Shown: positions 24,301-34,600 of the stretch, piece after piece
Position numbering within the stretch: position 1 is the first letter of the stretch
How the letters are laid out: the number at the start of each line of letters is the position of its first letter
Assembly (NCBI RefSeq): GCF_002775205.1
Contig: NC_036451.1
Coordinates: 20,756,351 to 20,820,350, forward strand
Length of the DNA stretch: 64,000 nucleotides
From: Xiphophorus maculatus
Taxonomy: Eukaryota; Chordata; Actinopteri; Cyprinodontiformes; Poeciliidae
Direction: 5' to 3'
The notes under the pieces: generated by a model
Database searches by the model: none
Seen by the model: the letters and a program-made list of their open reading frames with translations, nothing else
Told to the model about the DNA's origin: nothing
Position numbers and translations under genes: made by a program

Positions 24301-27300
24301 GTGGCTTCGTCGCTTACCACAGTCGTAATAAAACATACGGTACACTGTTCATACATAAGGCGCACCAGAATATAAGGCGCATTGCCGATTTTTTTTTTTG
24401 CAAATATAGGGATTTTATGTGTGCCTTACAGTCCGAAAAATACGGTAACTTCACATCAACTGCATAACTGAACAAAAATTATTTACAGGAGGAGGAAGAG
24501 GAGGGTGGGGAGGATGACGACGACGATGACGATGGCTTTTTCGTTCCTCATGGCTACCTCTCAGACGATGAAGGTGCTCTGGAGGAGGAGGTGTGATTAA
24601 ATCTTTTGTTTATTTTGAGTTGAAGTGGGGAGTTTGTCAGTGATTTAGATTAAAGGGGTGACTGGTCTTTTTGTCAAATATGTACCATTCCCGTTTATGT
24701 TTTAATTCAAGGACAAGAAACACATTAAATAGGACTGTGGTTCCCAAAGTGTGGGGCGCGCCCCCTAGGGGGGGCTCAGTGCCATTGCAAGGGACAATCA
24801 TGGACATGGATGAATAAAAAAAAAGTTACACAAAAGTGTTTCACTATAAAGATGGTTTATACTGAGTTTTGTTGCAAGCTGAAGTGTGAAATACACTTGA
24901 GTGGAGTTTGAAAACAAAATATGTGTTTAAGTTTATGTCTGGTTGAACGATGTGTGTGCCCAGTTGATTTTTTTTTCTTGAGGTGGATTTTATTGTAATC
25001 CATAGGGGGGCCCAGAAAATCTTTGGGAACCACTGAAATAGGAAATGAAAAATGCTGTAGAAACCCGACATTTTCTAAGTGTGTCTTTAAGTCACTAGTT
25101 AAAAAAAACAAAAAACAAAACAAACTTGCATCTTCGCAGGACGGCGGCGACCTGGAGAAGCAAAAACTGCGTCAGACACTGAAAGCCAGAGAGTGGGACG
25201 AGCTGATGTCCAGCAAGAAGAAGATGAAGGTGCTGGAGGCCGTGGTCAGAGGCTGTGTGTGGGACGAAGACGGAGGCGGTCTGGAGGCCTTCCAGCCTTA
25301 CGCTGTGTGTCTGATCGACCCGTTACCCACTGTGGACAACAGCCCCACGCCCGCAGAGCTGCTGCAGAAGGGGCAGAGAGAGGAGCAGCGTAAGTTTAAA
25401 ACGCATTTTCCTCTCAATGTGACATCGGCCACAAATGTGATGTTCAAATGTCTTAGCTTTCCTTCCTCGTACAGCCCAAACCTTTTCAAAGCAATTATTG
25501 TGAAGAAAAGAATGACTTTGTTTAAACAGCCTGAGGTTATAGAGCTTTATCTGCATAGCTGGAACATTATAATTGGAGTGAAATCATCAATAAAAGCCAA
25601 CAAGGAAGTTGCATCATTTCTCCCTTAATAAAACCAATAATAGATTAAAGATTTTTTTATTTTTTTTTTGCAAAAAATATTCAATATGATTCCACCAGAC
25701 AACTTCCAGTCTTGAAGCACAAATCATGTATTTAGCGTTCGGTGCCCCAAAGAATTATTTATCATGTTTATTGTTGCACTTAGTTTTGTTGTATTGATCA
25801 ATCATCAGTTATTTATCTAATGTTTCTCGTGCTGATGGCTCAGCTGAATTGGCCGAAAGTCTTAAAAATACTGTAGAGAAATTTGAATCTATATTAAAAT
25901 TTTTACACTGATTTATTCTTCTATCAAATAGTTACTTTGGACAAACATGCCTTCCATCAGCTTAAATGTAAACCTGTCTTATGCAAACACGGCTCCATGT
26001 AATAATTGCCACCAAATCTTTGGTTAATCTGTTAGACATATTTCACAAACATTTACATTATTGCGTCGGCCACCTGGTGACTGTTATAAGTCAAGTTGTT
26101 ATTTAGTGAACTGTTCCTTTAAGTGTTTTGGTGACACTTTCACTACCTTTTCATAAGCATCCTAACTCTCAGGTGAATCCTCTCTCAGTGCTAGGTCAGC
26201 TGCTCCCCCTGCTGCACGGAAACCCCAACAGCGTCAAAGTCATCATCTCTGAGTTCCAGGAGTTTTGCCGTCACCAGAGCTCCTCCTCGTCTTCGTCGTC
26301 ACCGTCTGAGCTGCCCAGTCCTCAGAGCCCTCCAGAAAACGTCCCATCCAGGTGAAGCAACGTTGAACTAAATTTAAACGTTGGCGCTTTACCGGTTAGT
26401 CGTTCTGTTGACGCTCCGTCTTCCTCTCTCTCAGGATACAGGTGAGGCGCCTCATCAAGAGCAACGCCGTTTACGAGAAGCGCTCCTCCTTCAAGCGCTG
26501 CTGCTGGTACGTGCACGCCGACGTCCTGACCCGCTTCGGCCAGGACGCTCTCCCAGTGCCGTGCAAGTGGACCTACCTCACCGCCGGAGCGCGGGACGAG
26601 TCCCGCGAAGAGCCCCAGGCGGCCACGGGTTCCCAGGGAAACTCTCCGACCACGCCCCAAGCTGCCTCCGCCCAGTTGGCCTCCAACAAGAGGAAGAGCG
26701 CCGGTAGCATGTCCATCACTAAGTTCATGAAGAGATGCAACGATCCTGAGCAGGCATGCCTCCGAACAGCCAAAAGCTCCTGCTGCACATTTTTACTTCC
26801 CCCCCTCGATGGAAAACAATCTGTTAATGTGGCTTTATTGTTCTCTCACAGGTCGAAGCAGCGGAGACGGACGGTTTCCAGGCCGACACTGAGGATGACT
26901 ATGACGAAGACTGTGTCATTATCTCCACACAGACCGGTGAGTTACCTGAGAGGAGCAGAAATTAGGGCTGGGGAAATATGTTTTAATTAATTTTTTTCAA
27001 AATCAGGATTTTTCCACCAATGGACCCCTTGGGTGTCCCAAGGCGACCATCTTGTTTGACAAGCGTATTTTGAAGCTTCTTTTTATTTACATTTTGAATT
27101 CAGGTCAACTCTATGATGCAGTATTAGAGTCAAGCTATGTTTTTTTTAATTACGAGAACAGTTGAAATAACAGAAGAATAAAGTATTAATTTAATGAGAA
27201 CTCCCAACAAAAAAAAAAAAAAATTAAAATCAGGAATGTTGAGCATCTTGTGAAATAATTCTTTTAATATAAGTTTACAGATTAAACTGTATAGGTTGAT

Positions 27301-27832
27301 GCTGATTTTAAAAGTGTTAGCAGTAGCCGGACTTTTAAGCTTTTGAGCAAACAACTTTGTCTATTTCAAAAAAGGAACCGCAGAATCTGAAAACTGTCGA
27401 AGCTTTTTTTCTCATAAAGTCAATTTTCTCAATTTTAAGACATTTTCTGGTAATATAGCATCTCTGTTCTATTATTATGACTACATTCTTTGTAGTTAAA
27501 CAAAAATTCCCAGTCTGTATCACAGCGCGTGGAAGGGATGACAAAAAATAGTCACTTTTTGAAAAATATTTGTAATTTCTCTTGAAGAAAAAAAGAAATC
27601 AATTAAAACTAGATCTGGTATGAAAAAAAAATAGATTTTGTCGCCCTGCCCTAGTAGGAATACATGTGAGCGCTTCAGTTTTAAACCAGAGATGCGTTTT
27701 CCAGTTTACCAAACCTGGTCTGACTTTGCAGCTCCCAAGAAAGAGAAGCCCTCCAGCGAGGAAGACTGTTCAATGGTAGTCGACGCCTCTGAAACCGCCG
27801 CTCTCCCCGCCGCCACGCTCTCCTCAGCCTGA
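15318..27832 (+). CDS. chaf1a: Chromatin assembly factor 1 subunit A (CAF-1 p150)
   Basis: Sixteen coding exons: 15318-15381, 16410-16454, 17393-18024, 18359-18427, 19668-19912, 19999-20080, 20167-20235, 20340-20557, 23065-23233, 23322-23402, 24489-24590, 25140-25389, 26189-26351, 26435-26753, 26852-26936, 27732-27832. Joined: 2,694 nt, 897 residues. CAF-1 deposits newly made H3-H4 on replicated DNA, recruited by PCNA. Visible parts: N-terminal KKLIQARLPFKRLN (about 33-46, PIP-like), SUMO-interaction-like VVIDLTDDD (about 112-120), an acidic run (about 178-190), the long charged KER helix (about 271-380), the second PIP-like box ITRFLQKPK (about 387), the acidic ED domain (about 535-590, histone binding) and the C-terminal winged-helix region (about 676-780, LLPLLHGN and GSMSITKFMKR). 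The exon ending at 26753 uses a GC donor. The small first exon adds 22 residues before MDCK, as in human. Confidence 0.96.
15382..16409 (+). other. chaf1a: First chaf1a intron
   Basis: A 1.0-kb intron with no recognisable gene. Open frames occur on both strands at 16041-16260 in a GC-richer patch without conserved motifs, and I regard them as chance. Confidence 0.6.
16590..17080. mobile_element. Tc1-like transposon relic in a chaf1a intron
   Basis: Starts near CAGTTCTGTGTAAAAGTATT and contains, near 17008-17035, GGCCTAGTTAAAGTCCAGAT, which reads as the remains of the PSQSPDLNP motif at the transposase catalytic end. It has many stops and is not functional. Confidence 0.55.
20271..20290. repeat. 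(ATC)n microsatellite
   Basis: About seven tandem ATC/TCA units in the short intron between chaf1a exons 20167-20235 and 20340-20557. Confidence 0.9.
20558..23064 (+). other. chaf1a: Largest chaf1a intron
   Basis: A 2.5-kb AT-rich intron. It contains (AAT)n at 21551-21576 and a TA-rich tract at 22950-22967. I see no gene, RNA or intact transposon in it. Confidence 0.7.
21551..21576. repeat. (AAT)n microsatellite
   Basis: Eight to nine tandem AAT units. Confidence 0.9.
23878..24445 (-). mobile_element. pogo/Tigger-like element, internally deleted, with transposase C-terminal remnant
   Basis: Inverted ends CCGTGTTTTTAGGACTATAA (left) and the complement of CCGTATTTTTCGGACTGTAA (right) are flanked by TA dinucleotides at 23876-23877 and 24446-24447. 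GGCGCACC-type subterminal repeats occur near both ends. The minus strand from about 24200 to the stop at 24021-24023 is open and reads as the last 50-60 residues of a transposase, with SFTKAGI, a run of acidic residues and the ending FDGFIEDE. The acidic tail and TA duplication fit the pogo branch of Tc1/mariner. The catalytic core is absent. It lies in the chaf1a intron 23403-24488. Confidence 0.72.
24735..25035. mobile_element. Non-autonomous hAT element, 301 bp, exact target duplication
   Basis: Ends CTGTGGTTCCCAAAG (24735-24749) and CTTTGGGAACCACTG (25021-25035) are inverted repeats with one mismatch. AAATAGGA at 24727-24734 and 25036-25043 is a perfect 8-bp target duplication. It lies in the chaf1a intron between 24590 and 25140 and has no coding capacity. 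Confidence 0.9.
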
Positions 27833-28430
27833 GCCAATCACAGGCCGCTCTTCCCCTTTAGCTCTCCCTTCATGACTCATTATTCTGCGTCCAAAGGAGA
27901 CTCGAGTGTTCAGGCCACGTGACCTGTCGCCTCCTCAACGCCAGCAGAAGCCAGGCTGGGTGTTTTTGAAGTCCACCTCACCTGTTTCCCAACAAGGTGT
28001 CGTAGATGTTTAGAGAATAAAAGTTGAAAATTGTGAAAAGAATCAAAGCAATTTATCAGAGTCTTGTTATTACTAATGCTTGGGCCGAGATGGAACAAGG
28101 GCAGAAATAAATGTTATACGAAGCGTTAAGAACACCAATAATCACGGTTTTTGAAACCACAAACCTGTTTTTGTTTTTTCTTTTGTTTTTGTTTTCCTTT
28201 TGGTCCAATTGTACATAGTTTATCAGAAGTTAGTGCTGGAAAACAAGGCTCCGAGTTCATCTGTACATTGTGATCTTTACTGGTTTCATTCATGCTGCCT
28301 TTATTGGAAGGGTAGAGAGATCTGTATGTGTACAGTTAGTTACAGTGTTGGTGTTTTATAAATATATGTATTTTCTGTATTTTCTCAAGAGTACTTGAAC
28401 AGGATAAATTCATTAAACAAATAAAATTAC
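27833..28430 (+). other. chaf1a: Probable chaf1a 3' UTR
   Basis: Follows the stop codon. AATAAA occurs at 28016-28021, 28106-28111 and 28420-28425; the last is followed by a TA-rich, T-rich tract. Which is used is unknown. Confidence 0.55.
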
Positions 28431-28689
28431 TGCACCTTTTATATATATATTTTTCCTATCGTGTGCCAATTTTCTTTTGTTGTTGAATTCACCAAATGAT
28501 AAGTTCTGTCTAAAATTTAAAACTACAGTATGTGGCTTTCATGGGCAATGTTTTATTTCACTTCAATTTTTTAGAGGTACTTTTTAAAAGCCCATCTAGG
28601 GACAAGTGCTGCGAATCAGCTGTTGTTATTGCGCTATGATGCAAACCTGGGACTGCTGCTTTGCTCACTTTTACTACGTCCTGATGCCA

Positions 28690-29330
28690 AGACAGGTAAT
28701 CTGTGAGAAGAAAAAGGAAGGTCATACTGCAATTTGCAAAATTACACAGCTCCATCAGAGAGGAGTGTCTTGGCGCTGTCAATCATGCTGGGTTGCTCAC
28801 ACCCTTCCTCTTGCCCTTTGCTACTGCGCACTCGATGGTCTCAAACTGCATTATTGAAGGCCTAGAGACTTAAAGTTCTGTAACTTTTAGATGCATCTGT
28901 TGGCCAACACACTTGAATTAATAGGCTAAACAGGCTCACTAGGATGCGGCCAAGCTAGTGCTAATGAGCAAATATTGGAGCCGGGTGTGCTGAAGCAGAC
29001 ATCCAAACCGTAGGACTGGAGTTTGAGACCACGAGGCTACAGCTAGTTCCCCACAACAGAACCTGCCAGGAATGCTAATGCTAGTTAGCATGGCCATCAA
29101 TGTCAGAGGATAAACAGTTTTGTTTTTTTTTTTCCTGTAATGGAGTTTCTCTGCCATTATGACTTAGCATTGCTAAGTCATTCAGGCTGGCTTTGATTGG
29201 TTGTTTCTGACCAGGAGTGGTGTATTTCTGTCTTCATGCTGTCATGACATGGTGAGTTTTAGCAAATATGTAAAAAAAAAAAAAGCCTACTGCAGCATTA
29301 GGGCCTTATTTCTGTGATGCATGACAGTTA
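28690..29330. repeat. Recurring fish repeat, unclassified
   Basis: Shares short strings with 46080-46560 and 32470-33045: GACA(G)GTAATCTGTGAGAA-type starts, CTGCCAT(T)-type segments, CAATCA(GA/TG)GC, and the GCTAATGAGC string seen at both 28960 and 46354. From memory it is a common teleost element with a TTGGTTGTTTCTGACC segment (here near 29196). I cannot name the class. Confidence 0.4.
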
Positions 29331-30731
29331 CCTGGTTTAATGACTTAATAATGCTTGCCTTATTTTTTCCCCCCATTCATGCAGTAATATAAAAACAAGC
29401 TGCTCACTCGAAGGCTCCTCTAAAGAAACAACTCACAGACTTATGACTCTTTTATTAAAGAAAAATATGCAGTAGGGAGTCTCTTTAGAACAGGCAGGTT
29501 GAAAAGCAACAGCACAACTCAAAGCATGACATTTAAATCACAGCTGCTCAATAATTTATTAAAGAAAGTTACAATGCTGATCAAATATTGAAACCCATGT
29601 GTGTGTTGGTGGCGGGTTGTCGAGCTACAACTGGGAAGAGTGGAGAAACAAGCGGCGAGTTTCCTTCACAAATATCAGGATTTCGACGGAAAATCTTCCT
29701 CTTTAGACTGGCAGCTGCGTCGGACATAACATAAAATGAAGATGTTAAAATTATTCGCAATAATGGTTTATCAGTCTGAATGATGAGAGGTAGAAAGTTA
29801 TCTACACCAATCAAAACAATCCAACCTGCAAGTTGTGAGGTGGAAGATTGAAATGTGGAGATGTGATTTTCACGGAGAACACGTTGTGTAAATATTTTGT
29901 ACTGTAGAGAGAAGAATCTCAGAGTGAAGATGTTCTGTTTTTTTTTGTCTTATTGAACTCAAAGTTAACGGAAAATAAAAAGCGACACCTGAGTGAGGTG
30001 AGGCAGTAAAACAATAAACATACTGTTGCAGCTCTACTTGGTGATTGTTCCCGTACATTTAATGTAAACCCTCAACAAACACAAGACTTCAAGGTAGAAC
30101 AAAACACATTTCAGAAAAAAAAAGCAAAATTAATGTTGGAAACAACATAAGCTTTACTGATAATCCATAATAGTTTGTGGATTATTATCGTTTATCCCCT
30201 TAGTGGCCATAATGAACAGAGTATTATTACAAAATAAACAAATCTTTTGATTTCCTACAGGTCTCAAATGATCCTTCACAGTGCTTTAAACAGCTAAAGT
30301 ACATGTGTGTCTCAATCAATTAAATTATTCTTCAGTGATTTTAAAATTCAGGAAGTCAGACTCTTACTTTGCAGGCCCAACAAACATCAGCTGATTATTT
30401 CAGGCATTTATTTTTTAAGTTTGGTATTTATGTCTCGCAGCTCATGAAAAAACAAAAAATTCAGTTTCTGAGAAAAATCTCAATACTTTTTTTAAAATAC
30501 AGAAATAATTTGTTGGACGAGATTCAAGACATGACAGAGACCAAAGCAATTGATCCAAATAAATTGCAAAAATTACATTTTGTAATTTATTTGGGAATTA
30601 CGATTTTGGAGTGTGGAGGGCAGAGTGGCGATGTCCAAAATCCAAGATGCTTCAGGAAAGGGTGGAAGGTTTCCACAGTTAGTGATGATTTGAAGTTTTA
30701 TGAAGTCGAAAGTCAGTGCAAAAAAGAAAAA

Positions 30732-30734
<3 letters not shown>

Positions 30735-30819
<85 letters not shown>
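30735..30819. repeat. Long (TA)n microsatellite, about 85 bp
   Basis: An uninterrupted TA tract, the longest simple repeat in the window. It can form cruciforms and is likely to vary in length between individuals and to be misassembled. Confidence 0.95.
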
Positions 30820-30826
<7 letters not shown>

Positions 30827-31030
30827 GTTACTTCAGTAGGCAGACATTTCCATCAAAATACATTTGAAATAATGACTGCTTTAATGTCAATAGAAACTAA
30901 ATTTGCGGTTTTCATAGCTGCAAGCTTGAATTAACCGAACTGAATCAAACCTTTTCAAGGTGTCTCTAGTTTATTAAGATGCACAAGCCAGCATCGTGAC
31001 GTTAAGTACTGCTATTAAACTCTCCGGTTG

Positions 31031-31055
31031 ATATATATATATATATATATATATA
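31031..31055. repeat. (AT)n microsatellite
   Basis: About twelve AT units. Confidence 0.95.
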
Positions 31056-31606
31056 AAAACAATATTTGACTTCTGATTCATCTGCTGTACAACACGGGAA
31101 AGAGCGGCACGCCAAGGCCGAGCGGACGACCAACAGGCAGCAGGAGCTCACGCGCGCGATTACAGTTACGGAGTCACGTGACGAGTTCACACAGCCGACA
31201 CGGAGTTCACCTTGAACACTGACGAAAGAAAGCGGTCGCTTCGAGATTTCCATTAAACCACCGAACCGAACTATGCAACTTCTACAATGAGCCGAGACAC
31301 CGCGGGGGGAAACGTAGACAAACATGTCCGTCACATGTTAGTAGTGTCTCTCCTTTAATACAAATGGCTGCTGAGACATGTCGGAGGGCGACTGCGTCCC
31401 CGCATGCAGAGAGAAAGAGAGAGAGAGAGGGGGGTAGGTTTAAAACAAATCCCTTAGGGTGAAGTTGCCGCGCTACTATCTTTAACTTTAAGTAGAATTT
31501 GTAAAAATAAATACAGCACTGCTCCAAGGGGCAACTTCACCTCGGCAGCTAGTGAGGAAGAGGGAGGCGGTAGTAGGGGTCAGAGGGCGCCCTCTCTCCG
31601 CTCCGC

Positions 31607-34600
31607 TCAGCTCAGGGTTTGAATTCTCTCCAGCAGCTCCGGTTTGAGGAGGGCGGCGGAGCTCTTCCCGCCTGCAGCGGCAATGTCCGCCTGCACGGCT
31701 GCATCCCAGGCAAACGTGAGCAGGGCAGCGGGCACCTGGAATAATAACAGAGTTTAAAACACATCCCTCCTACTTGTCTTTTTTTTTTTTCTCTTTAAGT
31801 GACCTTATTTAATGACAAGAGCAAACAAGACCATGAATCAGATACAAAACTTACAAAATGAATTCATTAAACTTCCTCGTATTTTATTGGGATTTTATGT
31901 GAACAGCTAGCATAACATACAGCATAATTGCGCAGTGAATGGAATGGGATACATGGTTTTAATTTCCTTTTTTTACAACTAAAAACTGCTAATAGTTTTT
32001 TTTTTTTTTTTTTTAGTTCTCAGTACCTTGATACCCCTAAATAAAACCCAGCACAAACAATAGCCTTCAAATTTACCCAAACGAAACTTGCAGTTTCCTG
32101 CAATGTTCAAATTTAGAAAAGTCATACCTTTTCTAAGCACAACTTTGCGCTACTTTGTGCTGGTGAGGTATTACTACTAGAACTACAGAGGTCCCGTCTG
32201 ATAAAGCTGGTATAAAGTTCTAACTTAAATAATTTTTAACTCGCTGATCAAATAAACCAGACTGATATAAATCCAGTCAAGTAGCACAGAACGCATTTAG
32301 TTTTTGTTTCTCTTTGTTAAAATGAGCAAAGGGCAAATTAGACTCCTTAAAAATAAATAATTGCATCCAAATAAACTGAAAATAGGTCAAACTGATGTAA
32401 CCACAGTAGGATGAATGATTTATCTGATCTGTCACTTAACTGTAGATTTTTTTTCTTTTACATATTTGTTCAAATTTGACAGTATAACATGAGCGAGATA
32501 ATCTGTGAAAACGAAAAACAACTTCTTTAACAGATTATCACAATTTAGCTGCGTTTCTATTACAAATGTGTGCAAAACTGTGTCGATATTCCACTAATGT
32601 CGAAAAGCCGTTTCCATTAGATAAGAATCGCAATTTAAATTACATGTGAATAAGTTTGTTAATCATTAAAAAACACGTGGCGCCAGCATCTTCTTCATCT
32701 TCTCCGCCTGTGTTTGTGGCCGGTTGTGGTGTTTGTGGATGTGGTAACACATCCGGTTGTTGATCACAACCGGATCAACATGACTTATCTGTCATAAGTC
32801 ATGTTGCAGTTTTGCAAAAATGCAGTTTTGCAAATGACACTAATTTTGATGCAACCACCTCATCCTACCGCAAAAACTTTTAGTGAAAAACCTGTTGCAG
32901 TTTTTTTTTTAATCGACCCATTTCCATTAATCAATTAATTTATTTTCGTAATTCAAATTTGCGCAATTATATGGCCAAAGAAAATGCGTATAGTTTTAGC
33001 AAATACGTAAAAAAACCCAAAGGTACACACTGCAGCTTTAAGTGTGCTTAGCATCGCTTGTTTCCAACGCAAACCTTTAACTCACCAAGTTACATTCGAC
33101 CAGAGTGACCTCCTCAGACTCCTGCAGCTTTTGCCCTCCGGGGGCGATGAGCTCAAACGGCTGCCAGCCGTCCATCAGAGACTCCCGGACGAATTCAAAG
33201 AGTGCCGGCAGACGGTCCCAGGCATAAAACGTGGCTGGAAAAGACATCACACACCGCTCAATACAGTTCAGCTCAAGGAAAACAAAACAAAAAAGAAACT
33301 TTATAGATTCTAAAGGGAAGTTAAATGCTGTAACTCATTATGCCTGTCAGTGCAGCCACTAACACTAAGCTGTTCACTGAGGCCTGGCTGCTGCTTACCT
33401 TGCAGCAGGTTCCCATCAGGCAGTCTGACTCTGAGCAGGGTGTAGTTGTATTTCCTCCTCTCCCTCTGCTCCTCCCTCTCCCTCATGGCTTTTGTGCGAA
33501 GCATGGCGTTCTTCTCCACCAGTTCCGTTCTGGGAAAAATAAGCAGTAAGTGAAATAATCTGTCGGTGGAGCCAGCACCTTTTTCACCAATACTAAGGAG
33601 TTGTTGACTTAAAACAAGCTCCTATTTCTTGCTGAAAAGTTTCTTGCAAGTCAGTTTTGTTGTATTTCAAGTGCACTAACATATTCGCACCAGAAACTGG
33701 ACCAAAAAGACACGGAACGATTTAGTGTTTTGTTTGCAGTGACGTCACCTCTGCTGCTGCTCCTTCTTCAGCTCCTCCGCCGACAGGTTGTAGAACTCGG
33801 GCGGCAGCTCGAAGCGCTGCGCGTTGGGAGACGGTCGGAAAGCCTGAGGCTGCCGGTCCAGCTGGGCTCTGACCGGCTCTCCCCTCTGAAGGCGGTCCCT
33901 CCGCTCCTTCATCAGCTCCAGGGCGTCGTCACTCTGCTCCGGCAACACCAGGAACTCCTCTTCCTCCTCTGATCCGCGTCAAACGTAAACATGGGTTACA
34001 AAATGTAGACACTGACTAAGCGCTGCTGTTATACAAGTCGAATTTTTAAAGGCTTTTGGTTTTATTTTAGGGTATCACAGTATACAAAGGGTGAATGTGA
34101 AAACACATTAGACTTTTTTTTTCTTTTTTTTGGAAAACTGCATCAGTTTTTTATTCAACTTCACTAAAGCGGAACATTTTGTTAGTCTATCACATAAAAT
34201 GCATTTGTTTGCTAAATGTGTTTGTGGTTGAAACCTGATAGATTGTGAAAAGTTAAACGCTATGAAGACTTTGTAAGGCACTGGGATGAAAACAGCAGGA
34301 GAAATTCACCTTGGGCCTCTACAGGAAGCATAACACTTATAAAGCCCACAGCCTGCAGAAACTCCCGACTGCCCTCCACAGGACTTACTTTTTCCTGTAA
34401 CAAATTGAAGAGTGATTTTGAAAATGTTTAAAAATTATTTAAAATTTTCCTAGTTCTGAACGTTGGCTTTGAGCTCACCTGGAACACCTTGTTGCTAACT
34501 TTTATCTTTCTGTATTTCTCCTCTGATGGATTCTTACATATATTGTCAACATACCTGTAAAAAAAAAAAAAGAAAAAAAAAAGTCAGATCAAATAAGCTT

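Larger units (their letters stand above)
28431..31606. other. Convergent chaf1a-ubxn6 intergenic region and ubxn6 3' side
   Basis: About 3.2 kb lie between the last chaf1a poly(A) signal and the ubxn6 stop codon. They hold a recurring fish repeat (28690-29330), two TA microsatellites (30735-30819 and 31031-31055) and a GC-richer block at 31080-31600. The open frame at 30369-30839 owes its last third to the microsatellite and has no recognisable motif. The ubxn6 3' UTR must start here, but I cannot choose its end. Confidence 0.5.

Noticed and set aside
30369-30839. 156-codon open frame on the plus strand
   Set aside because: The last third is the TA microsatellite read as alternating Ile/Tyr; the remainder has no recognisable domain and no splice context.
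31080-31600. GC-richer block considered as an extra gene or CpG-island promoter
   Set aside because: No open frame with recognisable content and no splice sites linking it to ubxn6; it may simply be ubxn6 3' UTR.
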